A stretch of 64,000 nt of DNA from Acidobacteriota bacterium. GTDB lineage: Bacteria > Acidobacteriota > Terriglobia > Terriglobales > Acidobacteriaceae. Below the pieces are notes generated by a model that saw nothing but the letters and a program-made list of their open reading frames with translations, had not been told where the DNA came from and did not search any database. Positions 44,193-51,997 of this stretch are shown here, in pieces. Positions within the stretch are counted from its first letter, which is position 1. Each line of letters begins with the position of its first letter. The stretch lies in contig JAKAJO010000106.1 of assembly GCA_021813745.1 (NCBI GenBank), forward strand, positions 1 to 64,000, in the 5' to 3' direction. Made by a program: the position numbers and the translations under genes.

Positions 44193-46445
44193 TCAGGCCA
44201 GCCGGAACCCACTCCGCGGCAGCGGCAAGGTTCGCACCCGCTTGCCTGTCGCCGCAAAGATGGCGTTGCAGATTGCAGGAATGGCAGGCGGCAGCGCCGG
44301 CTCACCCAGGCCTGTCGGCGAGTTGGGTGTGATGCGCCATGATACGTGAATCTCCGGCACCTGCCGAATGCGGGTCAAAGGATACTGCGGGAAGTTGCTC
44401 TGCATGATGTGTCCATCGGCCAGAGTGACTTCCAGCATGGTATGACTCATGCCCTCCACAATTGCGCCCTCCACCTGCGCACGCGCGCCTGAGGGATTGA
44501 TAATCTGACGGCCCACGTCGGTCACTGCCCAGACACGATGCACGCGCACGCCGCCGTCCGCATCCACGCTCACCTCCGCCACCTGCGCGGAGTAGCCTAG
44601 ATGGCAGGAGTAGGCTGCGATTCCCATACCTCTGCCTGAGCCGGACTTTCTGTTGCGCCAGCCACTCTCTTCCGCCACCTGCTTCAGAACCCCGGCGAGC
44701 CGCTCGGCATGAAAGCGATACTCTTCCGGGCCGCGCTGGGCCTGTTGCTCACTCTCGGGCAGCGGTACGGGTGTTGCTTCCAGCAGTTCCAACTGCACGT
44801 CGAGCGGGTCGCGCCCGGCCGCCGCAGCCACCTCATCCAGAAACGACTGGCCCACAAACGCAAGGGCATTCGCACCCGGTGCGCGCATCGGCCCTGTGCG
44901 GAGACACAACTGCATTGCCGTGTGGCCGATGAAGTAGTTCGGCACGCGTCCGGAAGGAAATTCTTCGGCACTGACACCTGCTGACGATGCGGCGTGCGCT
45001 CCTTCTCCAAATGTGATCATGTGCTGCCGCCACGCCACGATCTTGCCCTGGGCGTCGAGGCCAGCCTTGAAGCCGTGCCAGCCGGCGGGGCGATAGGCGT
45101 CATGTGTGAAATCATCTTCGCGCGACCAAAGGAGCTTTACCGGTGCCTTCACTTCGCGTGAGATCCAGGCAGCCTCAACCATGTAGTCGTTCATCAGCCT
45201 GCGGCCAAAGCCGCCGCCGGTGCGTGTCAAATGAACGGTGATCGCGCTTTCGGGAATCCCAAGTTCCTTGGCAACCATCCGGCGTCCCCCGCCAGGTGTC
45301 TGGCTCGTCGTCCAGATCTCGACCTTGCCGTCACTCACAGAAGCCGTTGTGTTCTGGGCTTCCATAGGAGCGTGGGTCAGAAATGGATAGGCGTACACAG
45401 CCTCCACCACTTTGGAGGCCGACTTGAGCGCACCATCCACATCGCCGTAGCTGCGTAGCGTGTGACCTGCCGGCTCCTTCAAAAGCTGCCCTGCCTTCTC
45501 GTCAAAGCCCTTGCTGCTCTGTTGGTCGGCGGTCGGCGAGCCTGCCGTGGTATCCCATTCCACTTTCAGCGCTTTGCGTGCCACCTGCGCCTGCCACCAG
45601 GTCTCTGCCACAATGGCAACGCCGGGCTCCAACCCTGGATCGGAATCGATAACCGCTCCGCCGCGGAAAGTTCCTTCCACCACCAGGACATGCTTCACGC
45701 CGGGCATTTTCTGAAGGGCTTCGGTATTCGCCTTCTTCACCTTGCCACCCAGCACTGGACACTTCTGGTAGACCGCATGCAGCATTCCCGGCACTTTTAC
45801 ATCGATGCCGAAGAGCGGCTTCCCAGTAAGCAGCGCGGGATTGTCAACACCTGATGTAAACGTCCCGATGATGTGATAGTCCTTGGGATCTTTCAGCTTC
45901 AACGTGGACTGATCCGGAAGCGGCAGCTTTGCAGCGTCATCCGCCAGCTCACCATAGCCCAGCGAGCGTCCACTCGCGGTATGAAGCACACGCCCCGCAT
46001 GCGTCGAGCATTCACTTTCCTGCACGCCCCAGCGCTTCGCCGCAGCAGAAATCATGAGTTGCCGTCCCGCTGCACCCACGTGTCGCAAGGGCTCCCAGTT
46101 GATGGGGGTCGCCATTGAACCGCCTGCAAACTGGGGTCCGTACCACTCCTCATGCAGGTCAGCCTGCTGCACCTGCACCTGGCTCCACTCCACATCCAGC
46201 TCTTCGGCAATGAGCATGGGCAGCATAGTGCGCACACCCTGGCCAATCTCGGGATTCTTAGCTTCGATCACCACCTTGCCGTCGGGCATCACGCGAAGAA
46301 AGACGCGCGGCGAAAGACCCGCCGTGCCTCCATTGCCCTGCGCTGCGGCCAGCACGCCCGCCAAGGGCCGCTCATACAGGCCAAGCGCCATGCCACCGCC
46401 CACCAGGGCTGTCAGTTGAAGAAAATGTCGCCGGTTGATTCGCAC
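44193..46445 (-). CDS. Molybdenum hydroxylase large subunit, Tat-exported (isoquinoline 1-oxidoreductase beta / IorB type)
   Basis: A 750-residue molybdopterin-binding subunit of the xanthine dehydrogenase family. It begins with a twin-arginine signal (INRRHFLQL) and a hydrophobic stretch, as in exported IorB-type aldehyde or N-heterocycle dehydrogenases. Family motifs include GGGFGRRLMNDY, PTPINWEPLR-like cofactor loops and the C-terminal GLGEPALPPAIPAICNAIF around the catalytic Glu. The start is a GTG at 46445 with AGGAGGGG 9 bases upstream. The small 2Fe-2S subunit lies just upstream, and no FAD subunit is present. Electrons are expected to pass to a c-type cytochrome or the quinone pool. 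The substrate is unknown. Confidence 0.9.
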   Translation of the reverse strand: MRINRRHFLQLTALVGGGMALGLYERPLAGVLAAAQGNGGTAGLSPRVFLRVMPDGKVVIEAKNPEIGQGVRTMLPMLIAEELDVEWSQVQVQQADLHEEWYGPQFAGGSMATPINWEPLRHVGAAGRQLMISAAAKRWGVQESECSTHAGRVLHTASGRSLGYGELADDAAKLPLPDQSTLKLKDPKDYHIIGTFTSGVDNPALLTGKPLFGIDVKVPGMLHAVYQKCPVLGGKVKKANTEALQKMPGVKHVLVVEGTFRGGAVIDSDPGLEPGVAIVAETWWQAQVARKALKVEWDTTAGSPTADQQSSKGFDEKAGQLLKEPAGHTLRSYGDVDGALKSASKVVEAVYAYPFLTHAPMEAQNTTASVSDGKVEIWTTSQTPGGGRRMVAKELGIPESAITVHLTRTGGGFGRRLMNDYMVEAAWISREVKAPVKLLWSREDDFTHDAYRPAGWHGFKAGLDAQGKIVAWRQHMITFGEGAHAASSAGVSAEEFPSGRVPNYFIGHTAMQLCLRTGPMRAPGANALAFVGQSFLDEVAAAAGRDPLDVQLELLEATPVPLPESEQQAQRGPEEYRFHAERLAGVLKQVAEESGWRNRKSGSGRGMGIAAYSCHLGYSAQVAEVSVDADGGVRVHRVWAVTDVGRQIINPSGARAQVEGAIVEGMSHTMLEVTLADGHIMQSNFPQYPLTRIRQVPEIHVSWRITPNSPTGLGEPALPPAIPAICNAIFAATGKRVRTLPLPRSGFRLA

Positions 46446-46467
46446 TGGAATTCCCCTCCTCTTTGAA

Positions 46468-46941
46468 CTAATCGCGCAAGGCAGGCATTTGCTGCCCAGA
46501 GGCGCGGTGAATGGCTTCGCGGATTCGCGGGTACGTTCCGCACCGGCAAAGGTTACCGTTCATAGCTGTGTCGATTTCCGCATCAGTCGGCTTGGGGGTG
46601 CGCCCCAGCAGAGCCACGGCGCTCATCATCTGCCCCGACTGGCAATAGCCGCACTGCGGGACATCCAGTTCATCCCATGCCTTCTGAACCGGATGCGAGC
46701 CGTCCGCCGAAAGGCCTTCCACCGTGGTGATGGATGAGCCCGTCACACTGGCGACAGGTGTAATGCAGGAACGGACAGCGTGCCCGTCCACCAGCACGGT
46801 GCACGCGCCGCATACTCCCACACCGCATCCATATTTGGTTCCTACCAGGTCAAGTTGCTCCCGGAGCGCCCACAACAGCGGCGTATCACCCGGTGCGTCC
46901 ACTTGCACGGCTTTTTGATTGACTTTGAGCTTTACGGACAC
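46468..46941 (-). CDS. Molybdenum hydroxylase 2Fe-2S small subunit (IorA type)
   Basis: A 157-residue two-cluster iron-sulfur subunit. The plant-type cluster ligands are in [13 protein letters not shown] plus SCITP, and the second, all-alpha cluster ligands in [11 protein letters not shown] and [11 protein letters not shown]. It feeds electrons from the molybdenum site of the large subunit to an outside acceptor. The GTG start at 46941 has AAGGAGG 4-5 bases upstream. The large subunit follows after 22 bases. It has no signal of its own, so it is probably co-exported with the Tat partner. A perfect CRP-type operator lies 77 bases before the start. Confidence 0.93.
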   Translation of the reverse strand: MSVKLKVNQKAVQVDAPGDTPLLWALREQLDLVGTKYGCGVGVCGACTVLVDGHAVRSCITPVASVTGSSITTVEGLSADGSHPVQKAWDELDVPQCGYCQSGQMMSAVALLGRTPKPTDAEIDTAMNGNLCRCGTYPRIREAIHRASGQQMPALRD

Positions 46942-47017
46942 ATCCCCTCCTTCACCGCTCGGGCATGATCACAGAGTGGTGGTGGCAACAGTCTGATCGG
47001 GCATTCTCACTATGGAC

Positions 47018-47033
47018 TGTGATGGGCATCACA
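47018..47033. promoter_or_regulatory. CRP/FNR-family operator, perfect TGTGA-N6-TCACA
   Basis: The palindrome TGTGATGGGCATCACA matches the E. coli CRP core consensus at all ten fixed bases. It lies in the divergent region between the molybdenum hydroxylase genes (77 bases before their start) and the membrane protein gene (113 bases before its start). The Crp/Fnr-family protein encoded at 56240-56995 keeps the recognition residues that read GTGA. Confidence 0.65.
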
Positions 47034-47145
47034 TATTTGAGATCACGCTGAAAAAGACGCACAAATTGGAGTGGCATCCATCGATGCCCTAGACTGGAGT
47101 ATTGGCTCGCTTTCTCCGTACCCCTGCGAGCCCTCCAAGGAGCGC

Positions 47146-47940
47146 ATGCATTTTAACTTCGACTTTACCGCCGTCCAGACTCTCTGGACGCTGACACTGG
47201 CCGCGCACCTCGTCCTGTTAGTTGTGTTGCTGGGGCGCGATCGCGCCAGGCGTTTCCGCTGGTTTTTCATCGGCATTGCCCTGGTCACCCTGCGCTTGAT
47301 CGCAAGCCGCCTTCTTTTTGGCCGCATGCCCCAACTGACTCTTGGCGAAATCTTTCTGGCGCTTGCGCTGGTTTCAGCCATCGTCGGCCTGCTCGTCATC
47401 GTCGAACTGTCCCGCGCCATCTTCCGCGGAGCCAGCCGTGGCGCTTGGGTCGTCACCTCCATCGCTGTTCTGGCGGCCTGTGCCCTGGTAATGGCGGCTT
47501 GGGGGCCCTGGCCCACCTGGGCATCGGTCGTTCCCAATTCGATCTACAACGCATTGAACCTGCTGCAACTGGTCACGCAAAAGGGCGGCATGCTGGTCGA
47601 TCTTCTCTCCGTCGCGCTCGGGGTGCTCGCTGCTCTCCTTGGCCGTCGGTTTGGCGCAGGATGGCGTAGCCATGCCCAGCAGATTGTCATCGGGCTCTCC
47701 ATGGCGTCGCTTGGCCAGCTCGCCACCCAAGGCATATGGCTCGCCATCACCAAAACAGCGCATCCTCATTCCATGGACGAATACGCGCACATGATGGGGC
47801 TGCGCGAGAAACTGCTCAACGCGAACAGTGCACTCTATGTTCTGGTCCTGATCGCTTGGATTGTCTGGCTATGGAGAGACGAGCCCGGCAGCGCCGCACC
47901 TGCTGCGGACCAGCCCAGCGAACCTGCGCCGGAAGCATAA
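47146..47940 (+). CDS. Integral membrane protein of unknown function
   Basis: A 264-residue protein with about seven hydrophobic segments (for example TLWTLTLAAHLVLLVVLLG near the N-terminus, then WFFIGIALVTLRLIA). It has an acidic, Pro/Ala-rich tail. The ATG at 47146 has AAGGAG 6 bases upstream and opens MHFNFDF; an upstream in-frame ATG at 47071 is less likely. No enzymatic or transport signature was recognised. It diverges from the molybdenum hydroxylase genes across a region with a perfect CRP-type box, so it may share their control. Confidence 0.7.
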   Translation: MHFNFDFTAVQTLWTLTLAAHLVLLVVLLGRDRARRFRWFFIGIALVTLRLIASRLLFGRMPQLTLGEIFLALALVSAIVGLLVIVELSRAIFRGASRGAWVVTSIAVLAACALVMAAWGPWPTWASVVPNSIYNALNLLQLVTQKGGMLVDLLSVALGVLAALLGRRFGAGWRSHAQQIVIGLSMASLGQLATQGIWLAITKTAHPHSMDEYAHMMGLREKLLNANSALYVLVLIAWIVWLWRDEPGSAAPAADQPSEPAPEA

Positions 47941-47952
47941 TCGACTGAGCCT

Positions 47953-49431
47953 TCAGAGCGTGAAGTCCACAAACCCTCGTTCCGGATCGGTCGAGGCCAA
48001 AGTCACCGTTACACGGTCACCCACATCGAGCGCCCGCACTCCCGGCTTCCCTGCATTCACCAGCATGCCGTCCACATGCGGGTCGAGAGTGCGCACAAAC
48101 GTGCCGTAGTGATTCACGCCCGTTACAATTGCGCGAAAGTGTTCTCCGATTCGTGGCCTCAGCACAACCGCGGCAATCCGCTTTTGCATCTCGCGCTCCA
48201 CCTTGCGCGCCGCATCCTCCATCAACGTGCAATGCTGTGAAATCGCATCCAGGTCACCCACGGAATATGGCGGCTCTGTGCCCGCAAGCCATGCCTTGAG
48301 AAGCCGCTGCGTCACCACATCGGAGAATCGCCTGTTGGGGGCCGTTGAATGAGTGTAGTCCTGGACGGCGAGACCAAAGTGGCCCGGCGAATCCTGGTTC
48401 GGACGAACCAGCACGTACTCGCCCGGCCCCATCAGCTTCACAACCGCAAGGGAGAGATCGGGAAAATGATCCGGATCCTTCCGCTTTTGCTCCAGCAGGA
48501 AATCATTCAGCGCCTTCGATTCGGGCTCTGCAGGCAGCGTCGCGCCCATGCCAGACGCCAACTCGACAATCCGATCCCAGCGCTTGGGCGTACGCACCAC
48601 TCGGCGAATGGAGGCGACGCCAGCCTGTTCAAAGATCCGCGCGATCACCCCGTTGGCCGCAACCATGAACTCCTCAATCAGCGAAGTGGCCCGGTTCTTC
48701 TCAAGCCGCACAATTTCCACGGCCTCTTCGGCCAGCATCAACGGCCGGGTCTCGATCGTCTCCAGATCCAGGGCCCCATGCTGAAAACGCGAGTCCAGCA
48801 TGCGCTGGGCGGCCATATCCTGCAGCTTGAGCTGTGCCGCCAGATCGGCCAGCGCAGCAACCTTTTCAGGCGCAGGTCCGCTGCCCGACAGCCACGCGCC
48901 CACGCTGGGATACGCCAGCTGTGCATGATTCCGCACCAGGGCGCGATAGGCTTTGCCATCGGCCACAGTTCCCGTCGCATCCACGGTAAACTCCACGACC
49001 ATCGCGAGCCGGTCTTCCTGCTCGTTCAGCGAGGTGATTCCCTCCGACAGTTCCGTTGGCAGCATCGGAAACACTCGGACTCCTGTGTACACTGAGGTCG
49101 TCTCGCTGCGGGCATGGCCATCAATCACCGTCCCTTTGCCGACACGCACATCCACGTCAGCCACGGCAACCAGAATGCGAATGCGGCCGTCGGCGAGCTG
49201 CTCCGCCCACTCGATCTGATCCAGATCCTTCGATGTGTCGTTATCGATGGATGACCACAGCAGTTGGCGCAGGTCCTGCAGATGCGGATCCTCATCCTTG
49301 TCCATCTGCATCTTGATGGCGGCCAGCTGCGATTCGGTGCCCGCGGGATACTCAGGCTGAAATCCATGTTCGACCATGACCTCATGGGCGGCTGTCACAA
49401 GATTGAAGTGCGATGAGTACCCATTATGCAT
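47953..49431 (-). CDS. RNB-domain exoribonuclease (RNase II/R family, short form)
   Basis: A 492-residue protein centred on an RNB catalytic domain. The acidic metal-binding cluster is seen in SSIDNDTSKDLDQIEW near residue 70, followed by RILVAVADVDVRV and FPMLPTELSEGITSL. The C-terminal TAPNRRFSDVVTQRLL and an S1-like barrel (GTFVRTLDPHVDGML) complete the fold. The N-terminal cold-shock domains of RNase II and RNase R are absent; only about 60 residues precede the RNB domain. It is therefore a minimal RNB enzyme, as found in several acidobacterial and cyanobacterial proteins. The ATG at 49431 is chosen because a GGGAGGG stretch lies upstream; the longer frame to 49551 runs through a terminator. 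Confidence 0.85.
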   Translation of the reverse strand: MHNGYSSHFNLVTAAHEVMVEHGFQPEYPAGTESQLAAIKMQMDKDEDPHLQDLRQLLWSSIDNDTSKDLDQIEWAEQLADGRIRILVAVADVDVRVGKGTVIDGHARSETTSVYTGVRVFPMLPTELSEGITSLNEQEDRLAMVVEFTVDATGTVADGKAYRALVRNHAQLAYPSVGAWLSGSGPAPEKVAALADLAAQLKLQDMAAQRMLDSRFQHGALDLETIETRPLMLAEEAVEIVRLEKNRATSLIEEFMVAANGVIARIFEQAGVASIRRVVRTPKRWDRIVELASGMGATLPAEPESKALNDFLLEQKRKDPDHFPDLSLAVVKLMGPGEYVLVRPNQDSPGHFGLAVQDYTHSTAPNRRFSDVVTQRLLKAWLAGTEPPYSVGDLDAISQHCTLMEDAARKVEREMQKRIAAVVLRPRIGEHFRAIVTGVNHYGTFVRTLDPHVDGMLVNAGKPGVRALDVGDRVTVTLASTDPERGFVDFTL

Positions 49432-49503
49432 TGCGAATTCAGCTCCCTCCCGGCGAAGCCCCAGCCTATCACGTCGCTGGAAGCCTCGTTGCGACACAAA
49501 TGA

Positions 49504-49534
49504 AAGTGGGCTGCCCTTTGATGGCAGCCCACTT
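49504..49534 (-). terminator. Terminator hairpin downstream of the cytochrome genes
   Basis: A perfect 12-bp stem (AAGTGGGCTGCC / GGCAGCCCACTT) with a 7-base loop, 22 bases downstream of the NapC-type cytochrome stop. On the minus strand it is followed by a weakly T-rich stretch (TCATTTG). It separates the electron-transfer genes from the RNB gene. Confidence 0.7.
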
Positions 49535-49556
49535 CGTGAATCCAGCGGCAATGCAA

Positions 49557-50990
49557 TTACTGAATCCCGAGGTCTGACAGCACCTTGGGCTTCGATTCAT
49601 CCACGGCAAGCAGGTTGTGACACGCCGAACAGTCCTGCGTGATGGAATTTCCATCTTTCGCAACATGGTCGCCATCATGGCAACGGAAGCAGCCCGGATA
49701 GCTCGTGTGCCCGATGTGATTGGGATGCGTGCCCCACGTGACCTTCATCGAGGGGAACACATTCTCCTCGTACAACTTCACGAGTTCCTTACCCGCTGTT
49801 GTGACCTGCTGAGCCTGGGTGGAAAGCACGCCTGGATCACTGGAGCGATAAAACGCAACCAGTTGCTCCGGGATCTTCGAAGCCGCCTCATCCTGACTCG
49901 AATAGGTTGACTTCAACAGGATCAAGCCTTCTTTGTGCACCCACGGAAGGGCCGGACTGATCGCGCCATCAGCCATCGCGCGATTCAGCGCTTCTTCGGC
50001 AGTCATGAATGTATGCGCGGCGCGGTTGTGGCAATCAATGCAATCCATCACCCGGCGTTCGCCCTGGGGCATGGCCCCTTTCAACGCAGAGGCGGCATAG
50101 ACCGTCTGGGATCCATCTGGATTGGTTCGCTGGACCCAGGGAATCGTCGTCCGAGAGGGATCGGTCGTAATGTACTCGATATGCCCCAAGTGCACCCCGT
50201 GGATGCCCGTTAGATGCGATAAGCCATCGAGTCCACCCAGGTGCAGCACCAGGACCGTCTGCGTTTCGGTATTCTGCTCATCGTCCGCGAAGCTCGACTT
50301 CACCAGAAGTCTCTCTCCCACGAACCGGGCCGGTGTGTGGCAACCTTCGCAAATCACCCGCGCAGGGCGCAGATTACGCACCGGCGAAGGAATGGGAGTC
50401 GGGTACCGGTGGAATGCAACTTCAAAGAGCTGCTTGGTGCCATCCACCTTGGCCTCAAAGTAGGACTCCGCGCCCGAGCCGATATGGCAATTCACACAGT
50501 CCACATGCGAATGCGCAGAGATCTTGTAGGCTGTGTACTCCGGGTGCATCACATGGCACGACTGCCCGCAAAACTGCGGCGAATCCATGTACGAAGCCCC
50601 CCGGTAGCTCGCCACCGAGACGACCAGAAGATTGACGATCGTCGCGACCAGCACGATATCCAATCCATGCCGGAAAATTCGATCGTTTAAATCAATCTTG
50701 GGATACACCGCCGGAATCTTGCCGGTCATCTGCAAGGTACGATGACGCGCGAAAACTCCGATCGGAATCAACACCAGCCCCAGTACAAACAGCGCCGGCA
50801 GGATCAGGTAAAAGATGATCCCCAGGTATGGATTCGCATTCGGACGCCCGAGCAACTCCATGATCCAGTAGCTGATCATGATCACGCCCGACGCCGTCGT
50901 AATCGCTCCACCTGCAAGACTGATTGGGTTGTTGCCAAAGAAAAGCGCCGGCCTCACCCAGTGTTCGCGGAATCTCAACAAAAATGGCAT
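49557..50990 (-). CDS. NapC/NirT-type multiheme membrane cytochrome c (ImcH-like)
   Basis: A 477-residue protein proposed to take electrons from the quinone pool to periplasmic cytochromes. Three hydrophobic helices occupy the first ~135 residues (PALFFGNN..., PYLGIIFYLILPALFVLG, GLDIVLVATIVNLLVVSV). Six heme motifs follow: CVNCH, CEGCH, CIDCH, CFRCH and CSACH, plus a first site with three spacer residues, CGQSCH, followed by VMH. The layout of three helices and a periplasmic multiheme part resembles ImcH-type quinol-oxidising cytochromes of metal reducers (inference). The ATG at 50990 is preferred over 51026. Last gene of the cytochrome set. Confidence 0.85.
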   Translation of the reverse strand: MPFLLRFREHWVRPALFFGNNPISLAGGAITTASGVIMISYWIMELLGRPNANPYLGIIFYLILPALFVLGLVLIPIGVFARHRTLQMTGKIPAVYPKIDLNDRIFRHGLDIVLVATIVNLLVVSVASYRGASYMDSPQFCGQSCHVMHPEYTAYKISAHSHVDCVNCHIGSGAESYFEAKVDGTKQLFEVAFHRYPTPIPSPVRNLRPARVICEGCHTPARFVGERLLVKSSFADDEQNTETQTVLVLHLGGLDGLSHLTGIHGVHLGHIEYITTDPSRTTIPWVQRTNPDGSQTVYAASALKGAMPQGERRVMDCIDCHNRAAHTFMTAEEALNRAMADGAISPALPWVHKEGLILLKSTYSSQDEAASKIPEQLVAFYRSSDPGVLSTQAQQVTTAGKELVKLYEENVFPSMKVTWGTHPNHIGHTSYPGCFRCHDGDHVAKDGNSITQDCSACHNLLAVDESKPKVLSDLGIQ

Positions 50991-51048
50991 GCTGCCCCCA
51001 GCCTTAGAATGATCGGCCCGCCGCAAGGGGCGGGCCGGGTGGCATACC

Positions 51049-51366
51049 CTACTTCAGTGTTCGGAAATAGGCAACCGATTCCTTCACCTGCGCGTCGCTC
51101 AGACCCGCCACCGGCTTCATCTTGCCTTTGCCGTTCTTCACAGCCGAAATCATCTGCTCCGTTGTGAGCTTCTTGATCTCAGGATCAGATGCCGGCTTGA
51201 TTCCCATTGCCTTCGCCATCGCCGGGTTCGGCGTACCGCTTGGGCCGTGGCACATCTGGCACTTTGACTTGTACACCGCTTCACCCGAAGATTGGGCAAA
51301 GCTCATGGAACCGGCGAGACAAACCGTCGCCGCCAGCACCGCCATCGTTCGCATGGTCTTGGTCAT
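51049..51366 (-). CDS. Small monoheme c-type cytochrome (paralogue 1)
   Basis: A 105-residue periplasmic cytochrome. A signal peptide ends near SMSFAQ (residue 25), the single heme site is CQMCH, and Met83 in KGKMKP is a likely distal ligand, as in class I cytochromes of the cytochrome c6/c553 type. GAGGAG precedes the ATG. It is closely related to the next protein on the same strand (51549-51872), with KCQMCHG and KGKMKP/MGKMQP in register. It probably shuttles electrons between the membrane cytochrome and the decaheme protein. Confidence 0.93.
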   Translation of the reverse strand: MTKTMRTMAVLAATVCLAGSMSFAQSSGEAVYKSKCQMCHGPSGTPNPAMAKAMGIKPASDPEIKKLTTEQMISAVKNGKGKMKPVAGLSDAQVKESVAYFRTLK

Positions 51367-51548
51367 CGAAAAAACTCCTCGTATGATGCCGCAACAGAAA
51401 TCTCGGTCTGTACCTGTTACGGATGAATTTTCTGGTTAAGCTGCCCCCCTCTGTCCCGTGGGGAACAACCCGTGTATTAGTTCCTGACAATCTTACGTCA
51501 GGATTCCGAAGCGGCACAGCCGCATTTGCTTCCTGGGTCCGTCTGCCG

Positions 51549-51872
51549 CTACTTCAAAAAGGTGCGGAAATGGGTCACTGCATCCTTAATCTGGGCATCC
51601 GTCAACTTTCCTTTGTAAGGCTGCATCTTGCCCATCCCTTCCCGCACCGCTTCAATCATCTTTGCCTCGGAGAGGTCCTTGACCGAAGGATCGTTGATTG
51701 GCTTCACCTTCATGGCTTTCGCCGCGCCGGTATCCGCCATGCCCGTCGCACCGTGGCACATCTGGCATTTGGCTTTGTACAGAGCTTCTCCGGTGGACTG
51801 GGCAAAGCCCGAAGTGCCTGCCATCGCAAGCACCGCCGCTAATGCCACACGTATTTGCATTCGCTTGGTCAT
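51549..51872 (-). CDS. Small monoheme c-type cytochrome (paralogue 2)
   Basis: A 107-residue periplasmic cytochrome with signal peptide ending near TSGFAQ, heme site KCQMCHGATG and likely distal Met in MGKMQPYKG. It is a tandem paralogue of the cytochrome at 51049-51366. The ATG at 51872 opens MTKRMQIRV; the long frame upstream to 52169 has no coding character and would overlap the barrel gene. Lysine-rich surface residues (DLSEAKMIEAVREGMGK) suit docking to larger cytochromes. Confidence 0.93.
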   Translation of the reverse strand: MTKRMQIRVALAAVLAMAGTSGFAQSTGEALYKAKCQMCHGATGMADTGAAKAMKVKPINDPSVKDLSEAKMIEAVREGMGKMQPYKGKLTDAQIKDAVTHFRTFLK

Positions 51873-51963
51873 CGTCAATACTCCAGAATTCGGTGAACTG
51901 TTTGACCTCCCGCCGCATGAAATCCTCGCCGGTTCGCACTGCTTTACTGCAGTCCGGCGAGTC

Positions 51964-51988
51964 CGCCCCTCTCCATTGAAGAGGGGCG
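51964..51988 (-). terminator. Hairpin after the MtrB-like gene
   Basis: A 9-bp GC-rich stem (CGCCCCTCT / AGAGGGGCG) with a 7-base loop, 10 bases past the stop of the barrel gene. There is no T-run after it on the minus strand. It may be a partial terminator or an mRNA-end stabiliser that sets different levels for barrel and cytochromes. Confidence 0.5.
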
Positions 51989-51997
51989 CTCTTGCGC

